The translations under genes were made by a program, and so were the position numbers. Under the pieces are notes generated by a model. That model made no database searches, was not told where the DNA came from, and worked only from the letters and a program-made list of their open reading frames with translations. From JAZFSZ01 sp036446455 (lineage in GTDB: Bacteria; Pseudomonadota; Gammaproteobacteria; Acidiferrobacterales; JAJDNE01), in assembly GCA_036446455.1 (NCBI GenBank), contig JAZFSZ010000111.1:1-53482 (forward strand): a stretch of 53,482 nt of DNA, given 5' to 3'. Shown in pieces: positions 33,906-42,845 of the stretch (position 1 is its first letter; each line of letters begins with the position of its first letter).

Positions 33906-34774
33906 GTGTACTGGTGAACAAAGATACGCGCGTAATCTGTCAAGGCTTTACCGGCAAGCAGGGCACATTCCATTCCGAACAGGCCATTGCCTATGGCACC
34001 AACATGGTTGGCGGTGTTACACCCGGAAAAGGTGGAAGCACACACCTTGAATTGCCCGTGTTCAATACAGTAGAGGATGCCATAAATGAGACTGGTGCCG
34101 AAGCGACTGTCATTTATGTTCCGGCACCATTCTGCAAGGACGCCATACTCGAGGCCGTCGATGCCGGGATACAATTAATCGTTTGTATCACCGAAGGTAT
34201 TCCCACGCTTGATATGTTACAGGCGGTGGAAATCGTCAAGGCCAATGGTGCCCGTCTCATTGGCCCGAATTGTCCTGGCATTATTACACCCGGTGAGTGC
34301 AAAATTGGCATCATGCCCGGTGAGATTCATCAACCCGGCAGTGTCGGTATCGTTTCCCGCTCCGGCACACTTACGTATGAAGCCGTAAAACAAACAACTG
34401 ATTTGGGTCTTGGACAAACAACCTGCATTGGTATCGGTGGCGATCCCATACCGGGTACCAACTTTATCGATTGTCTTGAGTTGTTCCAGAACGATGCCAA
34501 AACCGAATCTATATTAATGGTTGGCGAAATTGGCGGTACGGCCGAAGAAGAGGCGGCGGAATATATTAAATCCAATGTCACCAAACCGGTGGCGGCCTAT
34601 ATCGCCGGCGTCACTGCACCAAAAGGCAAACGTATGGGCCATGCCGGTGCCATCATCGCCGGGGGCAAAGGCACGGCCGATGACAAATTCGCCGCACTGG
34701 AAGCCGCCGGTGTAGTCACCGCGCGTTCACCCGCCGGTCTGGGTGAGGCCATGAAAAAGGCGATCGAGGCATGA
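33902..34774 (+). CDS. sucD: Succinyl-CoA synthetase alpha subunit
   Basis: The 290-residue alpha subunit binds CoA near GFTGKQGTFHSEQAIAYG (about residues 17-34) and carries the phosphorylated histidine in GHAGAIIAGGKGTADDK (about 245-261). Other hallmarks are NCPGIITPGECKIGIMPG and SRSGTLTYEAV. It starts at an ATG overlapping the sucC stop and ends in a 4-base overlap with the next gene, a methyltransferase, so all three are translationally coupled. Confidence 0.97.
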   Translation: MSVLVNKDTRVICQGFTGKQGTFHSEQAIAYGTNMVGGVTPGKGGSTHLELPVFNTVEDAINETGAEATVIYVPAPFCKDAILEAVDAGIQLIVCITEGIPTLDMLQAVEIVKANGARLIGPNCPGIITPGECKIGIMPGEIHQPGSVGIVSRSGTLTYEAVKQTTDLGLGQTTCIGIGGDPIPGTNFIDCLELFQNDAKTESILMVGEIGGTAEEEAAEYIKSNVTKPVAAYIAGVTAPKGKRMGHAGAIIAGGKGTADDKFAALEAAGVVTARSPAGLGEAMKKAIEA

Positions 34775-35415
34775 GTTGCTGTTGCCCCGAGGCACGCAGT
34801 GCCGGTAAGTTCTTTTCCTTGTTCGCGCGCAATTACCGCAAGCGCTATGCGAAAAAAGGTTTTGAGACGTCGCAAAAGCTACTTGTCGAAGGCCTGCGTC
34901 AGGCCGGGTTTCAGAACGCCAGCCTGCTGGAAATCGGCAGTGGTGTGGGCTATCTGCACCAGACCTTGATTGAAGATGGTGCCGCCAGTGCGGTCGGCAT
35001 TGACCTGTCTCACCGGATGATCACTGAAGCCGAAGCAGGCGCTGCAGAGAAGGGCCTTTCCGATCGCATTCGCTATATTCTGGATGATTTCGTTAGCATG
35101 GAAGAGGTGCTGGAACCGGTTGATATTACGATACTGGATAAAGTTATCTGCTGTTATCCCGATGCAGATGGACTTGTGCATAAATCCCTCGAGCGTACAC
35201 GTCGTGTTTACGCATTGATCTACCCCAGGGATCGCTGGTTTATGAGGGCTGGATCAAGATTTATGGCCGGGGTATTTTTCCTGCTGAGAGTTCAGTTTCG
35301 CAGCTATATTCATGATCCAAAGATGATTGAGGCATGGATTACAAATGCAGGTTTTGGCAAGAAATACGAGAATCAGACGATTGCCTGGTTAACGCAGGTT
35401 TATGTCCGCGCGTAA
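34771..35415 (+). CDS. SAM-dependent class I methyltransferase
   Basis: The 214-residue protein has a Rossmann methyltransferase fold: LLEIGSGVGYLHQTLIEDGA (motif I, about residues 49-68), AVGIDLSHRMITEA (acidic motif II) and YILDDF, then DITILDKVICCYPD. The C-terminal helix (WFMRAGSRFMAGVFFLLR) is hydrophobic. The N terminus MSCCCPEARS has three adjacent cysteines, unusual for this fold. The ATG overlaps the sucD stop (ATGA), tying expression to the suc operon. The substrate is not evident; it need not relate to the TCA cycle. It resembles small-molecule methyltransferases. Confidence 0.85.
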   Translation: MSCCCPEARSAGKFFSLFARNYRKRYAKKGFETSQKLLVEGLRQAGFQNASLLEIGSGVGYLHQTLIEDGAASAVGIDLSHRMITEAEAGAAEKGLSDRIRYILDDFVSMEEVLEPVDITILDKVICCYPDADGLVHKSLERTRRVYALIYPRDRWFMRAGSRFMAGVFFLLRVQFRSYIHDPKMIEAWITNAGFGKKYENQTIAWLTQVYVRA

Positions 35416-35667
35416 TCTGATGTGCCCGATTACCGGCACTGTGCCAGCGCCAGCGCAGATAAAGTTGCCATTTTCTCCCAGAAAGACCAGTGGAAGCGTT
35501 GATATTCTCCAACGGCACAGAATAGCCGATAACGCGTCGGCACAGTCATATGCCGGCCTGAAATTGAGCCATATACTACTGATCTGAATACCCGTCAGCC
35601 TGCAAGAGAAGCGGTAGCGGGTTTGAGTCTATCTTCTATTCGGGTGAACGCCCGACGGGGTACATTC

Positions 35668-36210
35668 ATGGTAAAGCTATTCGGTCGAGTTCTGATGGTG
35701 CTGTTCGCTCTAAACACATTTACTTACGCACAAAATAGTCCGTCTGGACGGCCTTCAGAAGAAAAGGAATTCAGAAGCCTTGATGAGCAAGTACAGGGCC
35801 TCAAGGAAGAGGTTATCAAAATTAACCGCGAGCTGTTGCTGCTGCAGGAAAAATTGCTGTTTCCGTCAAGTAGCCAGATTTCGGTATTTATTTCCCTGAA
35901 GAGCAGTACGAAATTCAGTCTTGATGCTATCGAGTTGAAGCTTGATAACCGGCCGATTCAGAAATATATCTATACGTTCCGTGAACTGGAAGCCCTGCAC
36001 AAGCGTGGTGTACATCGACTCTATACCGGTAACCTTGCCGTGGGCAAGCATCAACTGGTTGTCACGATCAGTGGCCGCACTTCAGGTAACAATACTTATA
36101 CACGTCACGCATCCTTCGTGCTGGAGAAGGCAATTGGGCCCAAGCTGGTCGAACTACGAGTTATAAGCAGTAACGGGGGACAGCCAACTATCAAGATCAG
36201 GGAATGGTAG
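35668..36210 (+). CDS. Secreted coiled-coil/beta protein, first gene of the envelope-machine operon
   Basis: The 180-residue protein has a signal peptide (LFGRVLMVLFALNTFTYAQ). A short coiled coil follows (SLDEQVQGLKEEVIKINRELLLLQEKLL, about residues 38-65). A predicted beta-sandwich-like domain comes next (ISVFISLKSSTKFSLDAIELKLDNRPIQKYIYTFRELEALHKRG, then HRLYTGNLAVGKHQLVVTISGRT). The latter resembles AglZ/PEGA-like domains only loosely, and I do not assign a family. The ATG at 35668 has GGGG nearby. It is followed by an exported TPR gene 41 bases downstream. It is probably periplasmic and part of the operon's complex, by position. Confidence 0.7.
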   Translation: MVKLFGRVLMVLFALNTFTYAQNSPSGRPSEEKEFRSLDEQVQGLKEEVIKINRELLLLQEKLLFPSSSQISVFISLKSSTKFSLDAIELKLDNRPIQKYIYTFRELEALHKRGVHRLYTGNLAVGKHQLVVTISGRTSGNNTYTRHASFVLEKAIGPKLVELRVISSNGGQPTIKIREW

Positions 36211-36251
36211 GAACAACGAAGCGTACTTCATCCCGATAGGCATCTATCCTC

Positions 36252-38225
36252 ATGTGCAGCAGCCATCAATTAAATCGTCACAATCAATTACGCATATTGT
36301 GCGGTGCGATTGCTCTATTACTGAGCATTGTTGTTGCGAGCTTTTATCCCGTAACCGTTGGTGCGGCAGACAAAAAGATCAAAGGAAATGTTCGAGACCT
36401 GTTCTTTGGTGAAGCGTTGTTTTATGCGGAACAGAATAATCATTTTGCTGCGGTCACGCGTCTTGATGCAGAACTGGCACAACATTATTCCCTGGATGAT
36501 CCGAAGAGTGACTCGCTGAGTTATCACAAAGAAGAGTCAGAATTATTAGTTGCAGATATTGAGTTGTCCTATCGCATGCATCGTAAGGTGGGCCGTGCCA
36601 TGCAACGGTTGCTCGATCATAGTGTGCACCGGTCAATACGAGATCGTGCAGCGTATCGTCTCGCACGAGTCGCCTATACCAAGTCTTCCTACGGCGCGGC
36701 GCTTGAGAATCTGCAGCAGATAAGCTCTGCGGCGCCACGAAAACTGCAACTGCAGGCAGCTTTGCTTCGTGGCCAGTGTTTGATTGCACTGGGACGGCAT
36801 AAAGAGGCGGTCGCAGCGCTACAGCCTGTGTACAACGAACCAGCCCTGGCAGGTTTTGCGCCGTATAATTACGGCATTGCCCTGATTGGTTCCGGTGAAA
36901 TCGTTTCCGGATTCCGGTTACTGGACAAGGTCGGGGTACAGACGTCGCAAGATCGGGTTCAGGGCGCACTACGGGACAAAGCCAATCTGATCCTGGGCTT
37001 TACCCTGTTAAACGCCAGGAAAGCAGCAAAAGCGCGCACCTACTTTGAGCGCGTTCAGTTACAGGGGCCATTTTCCAACAAGGCATTGTTATGGGTAGGT
37101 TGGAGTGATGCTGCGCAAAATGATTACGAGCAGGCCCTTGTTCCCTGGATGATGTTGCGGAAACGGGACATCAGCGATAGTGCGGTACAGGAAGCAATGT
37201 TGGCGGCGCCCTACGGTTTTGGCCAACTCAAGGCGTACGGTCGGTCTGCCGTACTCTATGGCGAAGCGGTCAACAAATTTAATCATGCAATTGATCGAAT
37301 TGATGATTCTGTTCGAAGTATTCGAGAAGGTAAATTACTGCAAGCCATGTTGCGAGACGAGGCCAGAACAAACGAACAATGGTTGTTCGCGCTGCGCAAG
37401 CTGCCGGGTGCCCCGGAGACACGATACATGCGCGAGCTGATGGCAGGGCATGCATTCAATGAATCGTACCGCAATTTCCGCGATCTTCACGATCTTGGCG
37501 ATAATATTGATCACTGGCGTGCTGAAATACCTGCCTATCGTGACCTTTTGCGTGTGCGACGAAACTATTATGCCCCACTGCTTCCAGATATTGAGCACAC
37601 CTGGCAGCGGTTTGATCGGCGGCTCGGGAAGATAGCAACTCGACACACCGAGATTGCATCAAAAATCAAGATACTGTTACGCAAGCGCGACCCTATGGCG
37701 CTGGCGACAGCAAAAGAAAAGCGTATGTTGCGTCAACTGAAACGGATTCAATCGCAGATTCTTCGCGTTGGAGATCAAAAGGGAGTCAGAATGCTGAGGG
37801 AGAAACACCAGCGCCTGACGGGTTTGCTCCACTGGCAAATTAATACCAAATACGAAAATCGCTTGTCTCTGGCACACCAGCACCTGCGGCAACTGGGCCA
37901 GGCGATTGGAAATACCAGAAAAACACTGACCATGTTGGCGCGCACCAAATCGGAGGCAGCGCTAAGTTATCAGGGCTACAATCGCGCGCTGACTGATCTT
38001 GAAGCTCGCCTGGACTACCTGAAAATAAAAATCACGGGTTTGAAATCACATCAGGGCCAATATATGGAACGGCGCGCCATTAGTGAGCTGCATCGTCGAA
38101 AGCAGCGCTTGCAGCGCTATCGCACCAAGGCGCGCTTTGCGTTGGCGGAAAGTTATGACTATGCGTTACGCAGTCAAAAGAATAAAGAGCTAGAGAAGAC
38201 TGAATCAAGTGAAAGGCGAAAGTAA
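36252..38225 (+). CDS. Exported TPR and coiled-coil protein
   Basis: The 657-residue protein has a signal peptide (ILCGAIALLLSIVVASFYPVTVGAA). The N-terminal two-thirds carry TPR-like helix pairs (GEALFYAEQNNHFAAVTRLDAEL, AAYRLARVAYTKSSYGAALENL, LLRGQCLIALGRHKEAVAALQ, LILGFTLLNARKAAKARTYFERV). The C-terminal third is a long basic coiled coil (about residues 430-650: RLGKIATRHTEIASKIKILL, LTMLARTKSEAALSYQ). A role as a periplasmic scaffold is inferred from the repeats. The stop is one base before the next ATG. Similar proteins occur in envelope-spanning TPR-Tol/Agl-type clusters, though this one has no named family that I recognise. Confidence 0.8.
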   Translation: MCSSHQLNRHNQLRILCGAIALLLSIVVASFYPVTVGAADKKIKGNVRDLFFGEALFYAEQNNHFAAVTRLDAELAQHYSLDDPKSDSLSYHKEESELLVADIELSYRMHRKVGRAMQRLLDHSVHRSIRDRAAYRLARVAYTKSSYGAALENLQQISSAAPRKLQLQAALLRGQCLIALGRHKEAVAALQPVYNEPALAGFAPYNYGIALIGSGEIVSGFRLLDKVGVQTSQDRVQGALRDKANLILGFTLLNARKAAKARTYFERVQLQGPFSNKALLWVGWSDAAQNDYEQALVPWMMLRKRDISDSAVQEAMLAAPYGFGQLKAYGRSAVLYGEAVNKFNHAIDRIDDSVRSIREGKLLQAMLRDEARTNEQWLFALRKLPGAPETRYMRELMAGHAFNESYRNFRDLHDLGDNIDHWRAEIPAYRDLLRVRRNYYAPLLPDIEHTWQRFDRRLGKIATRHTEIASKIKILLRKRDPMALATAKEKRMLRQLKRIQSQILRVGDQKGVRMLREKHQRLTGLLHWQINTKYENRLSLAHQHLRQLGQAIGNTRKTLTMLARTKSEAALSYQGYNRALTDLEARLDYLKIKITGLKSHQGQYMERRAISELHRRKQRLQRYRTKARFALAESYDYALRSQKNKELEKTESSERRK

Positions 38226-38226
38226 A

Positions 38227-41214
38227 ATGAGTCGAATCAAATCGGTGACAGGTTTGTTTGTCGCACTGGTGCTGTTGCACGGTTGTACCAGTGGCAGTAG
38301 CTCATGGCAGTCAGGAGGCAGCATCGGCAGCCTTAAGGGCAAGAAAATCGTTGTCGAAGAGGAGCGCATTGAAGGCGGGCTGGAAAAGGCGATTGCTGGA
38401 TACAAACAGTTTCTCGAGCAAACACCGGAAGCAGAAATGACACCCCAAGCGCTTAGACGTCTGGCCGATCTCAAGATTCAATTGGTTGAAAACGTCTATT
38501 TTGATACCGCTCAACTACCTGTTAGTGCCGTACCAGGGCAGACTAAAGTCACTTCACTGATTGACAAGAAGCCGCCGGATGTGAAATCGAAGAAAAAGGC
38601 GGAATCGATACAATCCATCGAAAAACGAAGCGCTGCAACACCTGCGGATTCATTGGCATCAAATCAGCTCGGCCTGCTCCCGTCGGGTAACAGAATGGAG
38701 CAACAGGTGTTACAAGACGATGCCAACTCCAGGGAAGCCATCTCCATTTACCGGAAATTACTTAATAAATACCCTGACTACGACAAAAACGATCAGGTGT
38801 TGTATCAATTGGCGCGGGCTTATGGTATCCGCGGCCAGCAGGACCAGGCCATGAAAACACTGGACCGCATCATCAGAAAATACCCCTATACGTCGTTAAT
38901 CGACGAAGTACAGTTTCGTCGCGGTGAAGTGCTGTTTGTACACAGGAAATACCGGGCGTCGGAGCATGCGTATCGCGTCGTCCTCAACACCGGTCGCCGA
39001 TCCAGATTCTACGATCAGTCCCTGTACAAACATGGCTGGTCACTTTTCAAGCAAAGCCGTTACGAGGAAGGTCTTGGTTCTTTTATAAAGCTTATCGATA
39101 GAAAGGCCGCTGGTGGACGTGCGGCGGTAGAAAACTTCGGTACCATTGAACGCCAGCGGTTTGACGATACCTTGCGTGTAATAAGTTTCAGTTTTTCCTA
39201 TCTTGGTGGTTCCGAAGCGATTGACGGGTACTTTCAAAAGCGCGGTCGGCGCCCCTACGAGGAGATGCTATTCGCGGACCTGGGGGAGCACTATCTGCTC
39301 AAGCGGCGCTACACCGATGCAGCAAAAACCTATGCCGCATTCGTTGAACGCAACCCACTGCACGAACAGGCTCCCGTGTTCCAGATACGCGTGATTGACG
39401 TATATAAAAAAGGAGGGTTCCCAAGGCTCGTCATCGATGCCAAACGTGAGCATGCGCGCATTTACGCACTCGACAGCAATTACTGGAAAAACCACGATAT
39501 CAATCGTTCCCCCAAGGCGCTTGCCTTTATCAAACAAAACCTGATCGAACTGGCCAGTCATTTTCATGCCCTGTCACAAAAACGACGTGGACCAAACCAT
39601 CACAAGGAAGCAATTGTCTGGTATCGGAAGTATCTCGAATCTTTCCCCGAAGACAGCCAGGCACCGAAAATGAACTTCCTGATGGCTGAGCTCTTGTTCG
39701 ACAATCGAACTTTTTCTGTCGCAGCAGTGGAGTATGAGAAAACGGCTTACCAGTATCCTCAACACGAAAAATCGGGCGAGGCTGGATATGCGGCTGTGTT
39801 GGCGCACCGGGCGCATGCGCGGCAAGCTGGAAAAGAGGAAAAAGCCGCTATTGCGCAACGCGCCATTCTCAGTTCGATTCGCTTCGTGGATACGTATCCA
39901 AAGCACAAACAGGCAGCAGGTGTACTGAATCAAGCGGCAGTAGACAAGTTTAAACGTAATGAATTCGCGGAATCCCGGAAACTGTCGCAGCGCGTGATTG
40001 ATCAGTATCCGGGAGCCAGCCCAAAGATATTGCGATCTGCATGGACCGTGGTTGCACATTCCGCATTCGATATGGCAGATTTTCCAGATTCCGAGAAGGC
40101 CTACCAGGAAGCGCTTAAGCATTTATCAAAACAATCCAACGATCGCCATGCATTGACCGAGCGCCTGGCAGCGGCGATCTATAAACAGGGTGAGGCCCAT
40201 CAAAAGTCCGGGCAGTTGCGCGTGGCAGTGAAGAATTATTTGCGTGTGGGGCAGTTGGCGCCAGCCTCAAAAATACGCATGGCGGCCGATTACGATGCCG
40301 GTGCCGTTCTGATCACGCTGAAAGACTGGAATCAGGCCGCACGCATATTTGAAGCCTACCGCAATCGGTATCGCAGGAATCCACACCAGGCCGATGTGAC
40401 AGAAAAGCTTGCAGTTGCCTATGAGAAAAACCACCAATGGCAGTTGGCGGCTATCGAGTTTGATCGAATTCGTGTGTCAACCGCAGAGCCCAAATTGCGC
40501 CGTGAGGCGACTTACCGGGCAGCGGAGCTGTACGAGCGTGCTAACAATAATCGTGCTGCTATTGTGTCCTACCTGCAATTTATCAAGAGTTACCCCCGAC
40601 CCATCAGTCAATCGATAGAAGCCAGGGACCGTCTGGCGAATTTGTACAAGAAGACCAACAATCGCCGTCAATATGAGGCTGTGTTACGCCAAATAGTACA
40701 AGTGGATAAGCGGGCGGGTGGCAAGCGCACGGATCGCGTTCGTTATCTGGCAGCAATGGCGACACTTGAGTTGTCGGAACCTCTGGTGCGTCAGTACAAA
40801 AAAATACGTCTGACGCTTCCACTTAAAAGAAGCATGGCCAGAAAAAAACGGTCCATGGAAAAATCATTGAAAGTATTTTCTGCCATGCTGGATTACGGTG
40901 TGGCAGATGTTACGGTCGCGGCAACTTATCGAATTGCGGATATCTACTACAATCTCACGCAGTCAATCCTGGAATCCGATCGGCCACGAAACCTGAGTAA
41001 GCTGGAACTGGAACAATACGATATCCTGCTAGAGGAGCAAGCCTACCCGTTTGAAGAAAAGTCAATTTCGCTGCACAAAAAAAATATCGAGTTGCTCAGG
41101 CGTGGCATCTATAACGAATGGATCGACAGGAGTATTAACCAGCTCGGGGAACTGCTACCCATTCAATACGCCAAGACGGAGGTCGGTGAAGCTTATGTTG
41201 TATCAAGCCGATAA
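38227..41214 (+). CDS. Large TPR lipoprotein, scaffold of the envelope machine
   Basis: The 995-residue protein begins with a lipoprotein signal (LFVALVLLHGC, so the mature Cys is about residue 20). A Ser/Gly linker and a Lys/Ser-rich segment follow. TPR-type repeats then fill about residues 180-960 (QVLYQLARAYGIRGQQDQAMKTLDRIIRKYP, FRRGEVLFVHRKYRASEHAY, SLYKHGWSLFKQSRYEEGLGSF, LAVAYEKNHQWQLAAIEFDRI, AAELYERANNNRAAIVSYLQFI). It resembles BamD/CpoB-style TPR lipoproteins but is far larger. The lipid anchor and repeats suggest an outer-membrane-attached periplasmic scaffold. Both start choice (ATG 38227) and operon position (one base after the previous stop) support coupling. Confidence 0.85.
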   Translation: MSRIKSVTGLFVALVLLHGCTSGSSSWQSGGSIGSLKGKKIVVEEERIEGGLEKAIAGYKQFLEQTPEAEMTPQALRRLADLKIQLVENVYFDTAQLPVSAVPGQTKVTSLIDKKPPDVKSKKKAESIQSIEKRSAATPADSLASNQLGLLPSGNRMEQQVLQDDANSREAISIYRKLLNKYPDYDKNDQVLYQLARAYGIRGQQDQAMKTLDRIIRKYPYTSLIDEVQFRRGEVLFVHRKYRASEHAYRVVLNTGRRSRFYDQSLYKHGWSLFKQSRYEEGLGSFIKLIDRKAAGGRAAVENFGTIERQRFDDTLRVISFSFSYLGGSEAIDGYFQKRGRRPYEEMLFADLGEHYLLKRRYTDAAKTYAAFVERNPLHEQAPVFQIRVIDVYKKGGFPRLVIDAKREHARIYALDSNYWKNHDINRSPKALAFIKQNLIELASHFHALSQKRRGPNHHKEAIVWYRKYLESFPEDSQAPKMNFLMAELLFDNRTFSVAAVEYEKTAYQYPQHEKSGEAGYAAVLAHRAHARQAGKEEKAAIAQRAILSSIRFVDTYPKHKQAAGVLNQAAVDKFKRNEFAESRKLSQRVIDQYPGASPKILRSAWTVVAHSAFDMADFPDSEKAYQEALKHLSKQSNDRHALTERLAAAIYKQGEAHQKSGQLRVAVKNYLRVGQLAPASKIRMAADYDAGAVLITLKDWNQAARIFEAYRNRYRRNPHQADVTEKLAVAYEKNHQWQLAAIEFDRIRVSTAEPKLRREATYRAAELYERANNNRAAIVSYLQFIKSYPRPISQSIEARDRLANLYKKTNNRRQYEAVLRQIVQVDKRAGGKRTDRVRYLAAMATLELSEPLVRQYKKIRLTLPLKRSMARKKRSMEKSLKVFSAMLDYGVADVTVAATYRIADIYYNLTQSILESDRPRNLSKLELEQYDILLEEQAYPFEEKSISLHKKNIELLRRGIYNEWIDRSINQLGELLPIQYAKTEVGEAYVVSSR

Positions 41215-41229
41215 CTGGTGGGAGGTGGA

Positions 41230-41856
41230 ATGATAAATGGCCCCATAACCAAATGGCATTTCCGTTACAATTTCATTGCTAAATCGATGGCGGGTTTGAT
41301 GTTGATGGTGTTGTTGGCTGCTTGTGCCAGCACAGCAACACCGGTTCCCGGAAAGGTGACACCCCGGGTCGAATTCAATCAAGTAGCTTATAAGGCCGCG
41401 CTTGAGCTAATGAAGCAGAAAAAGTATTCCGATGCGGTTGTTTCGCTGGAAACGATTATTCGCGACAGCGAGAGGCGGGCCGGGCCCTATATTAATCTGG
41501 GTATCGCTTATAAGGAAATGGGAAGGTTTGATGTTTCCAAAAAAGCTTTCCTGACTGCAACGCAGATTGATCCGAAAAGCGCCATTTCCTTTAATGAACT
41601 GGGGCTGGTCTACAGAAAGCTGGGTGAATTCGCCAGCGCGAAGAAAGCTTATATGGAAAGTATTAATAATAAATCCGGATACAGTCTTCCCTACCGCAAT
41701 CTGGGAATATTGTGTGATATCTATTTGCAAGATCTGCAATGTGCAATCCGGAACTATAAAAAATATCGGAGTCTTACCGGTAAGGAGGATAAAAAGGTAG
41801 GGTTGTGGATCGTAGATCTGAAAAGGCGCATGGACAAAAAGTCCAGGGGGAAATAG
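41230..41856 (+). CDS. Small TPR lipoprotein
   Basis: The 208-residue lipoprotein has a perfect lipobox LLAAC (cysteine at about residue 32) and three TPR units: AALELMKQKKYSDAVVSLETII, YINLGIAYKEMGRFDVSKKAFLTATQID and SFNELGLVYRKLGEFASAKKAYMESI. A last half-repeat around YRNLGILCDIYLQDLQCAIRNYKKY follows. The ATG at 41230 has the best ribosome site of the cluster (GGGAGGTGGA). TPRs bind proteins; its partners are probably the neighbouring gene products. It lies 15 bases after the large TPR lipoprotein stop and 2 bases before the next gene. Confidence 0.88.
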   Translation: MINGPITKWHFRYNFIAKSMAGLMLMVLLAACASTATPVPGKVTPRVEFNQVAYKAALELMKQKKYSDAVVSLETIIRDSERRAGPYINLGIAYKEMGRFDVSKKAFLTATQIDPKSAISFNELGLVYRKLGEFASAKKAYMESINNKSGYSLPYRNLGILCDIYLQDLQCAIRNYKKYRSLTGKEDKKVGLWIVDLKRRMDKKSRGK

Positions 41857-41858
41857 AC

Positions 41859-42131
41859 GTGAGATTTTATACGGTATCAACAGTTTTCGCGGCTTTGTTA
41901 CTGGCGTTACCGGCAGGGGCGGCGGGTTCTAAAGAGAAAGTAGTGGAAGTTGGCGGCATGTCGATTATCGGTAACCGCGAGTTGCCAAAGGCCCTGTATA
42001 TCGTTCCGTGGAAGGATTCAGATGTTGATTCCGAAATAGACCTTTCGCAAGATTTGTTAAACGAAAAAATGAAAGTGGTCGATCAGGAAGAGTTCGTGCG
42101 GCAATTGAATTATTATGATTTAAGTAAATAG
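41859..42131 (+). CDS. Small exported protein of unknown function
   Basis: From GTG 41859 the product has 90 residues: a signal peptide (VFAALLLALPAGAAG) and a 70-residue mature part. It has a core GMSIIGNRELPKALYIVPWKDSDV and an acidic C terminus (LNEKMKVVDQEEFVRQLNYYDL). It has no cysteine or known domain. The compact size and strict position between TPR lipoprotein and ExbB-type gene suggest a component or regulator of the machine. The upstream AGGGGGA supports the start; a longer frame from 41805 lies in the previous gene. Confidence 0.75.
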   Translation: MRFYTVSTVFAALLLALPAGAAGSKEKVVEVGGMSIIGNRELPKALYIVPWKDSDVDSEIDLSQDLLNEKMKVVDQEEFVRQLNYYDLSK

Positions 42132-42200
42132 TTTGCTGGTAGACAGCCGGTTTGTAGACGTAAGTCATTAAGTTAGCAGAGTATACAAGAGGAGCACACC

Positions 42201-42842
42201 ATGGAGTTCATCTATTCCCTTATACGATTTTTCCAGACGGGGGGTGCATTTATGTATCCCATTCTGGCGGTTTTGGCATTCGGTATTGCCATCGCTATTG
42301 AACGCTACATCGCCATTTCGAAGGCGCGCCGCGAAAGCATATTGGTCTGGGAGCAGGTTCAGCCCATGCTGGAGCACGGGCGATTCGAGGAGGCCCTGGC
42401 CTATACCGAGGAATCGGATACACCCGTGAGTAAAATTCTGAATCTGGGGCTCGCGCGCCAGGGAAGTGTACGGCGACGGGATGATATCGAAATCGCCATG
42501 GAAGAGGGCATGATGGAGGTAATACCGATTCTCGAGAAGCGTACACACTATCTGGCGTTGTTTGCCAACATTTCCACTTTGTTGGGTCTGCTGGGCACGA
42601 TTATGGGCTTGATCGCGGCCTTCACTGCAGTTGCCGGAGCCAACCCGGCAGAAAAGGCCGATTTATTATCCGCCAGTATTTCCGTTGCCATGAATACCAC
42701 TGCATTCGGGCTCATGGCTGGTATCCCCTTGTTGCTGTTTCATGCGGTGATATCCACCAAGACTTCAGAGGTTGTGGACAACCTGGAGATGGCGTCTGTG
42801 AAAACGCTTAATCTGATTGGTGAAGTCGGAAAGAAAGGATAG
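42201..42842 (+). CDS. MotA/TolQ/ExbB-family proton channel protein
   Basis: The 213-residue protein has three membrane helices: FMYPILAVLAFGIAIAIERYI (about residues 17-37), ALFANISTLLGLLGTIMGLIAAFTAV (about 118-143) and the last SVAMNTTAFGLMAGIPLLLFHAV (about 158-180). A cytoplasmic domain lies between helices 1 and 2. It has the family's Gly-rich TLLGLLGTIMGL and Thr/Ala-rich SVAMNTTAFG signatures. ExbB/TolQ pentamers with an ExbD/TolR dimer form a proton-driven rotary motor. AAGAGGAGC lies before the ATG. Two ExbD genes and a transducer gene follow immediately. Confidence 0.94.
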   Translation: MEFIYSLIRFFQTGGAFMYPILAVLAFGIAIAIERYIAISKARRESILVWEQVQPMLEHGRFEEALAYTEESDTPVSKILNLGLARQGSVRRRDDIEIAMEEGMMEVIPILEKRTHYLALFANISTLLGLLGTIMGLIAAFTAVAGANPAEKADLLSASISVAMNTTAFGLMAGIPLLLFHAVISTKTSEVVDNLEMASVKTLNLIGEVGKKG

Positions 42843-42845
42843 AAG

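Noticed and set aside
35402..35587. 61-codon frame starting inside the methyltransferase end
   Set aside because: No family, no export signal and no ribosome site beyond coincidence. I treat it as non-coding.
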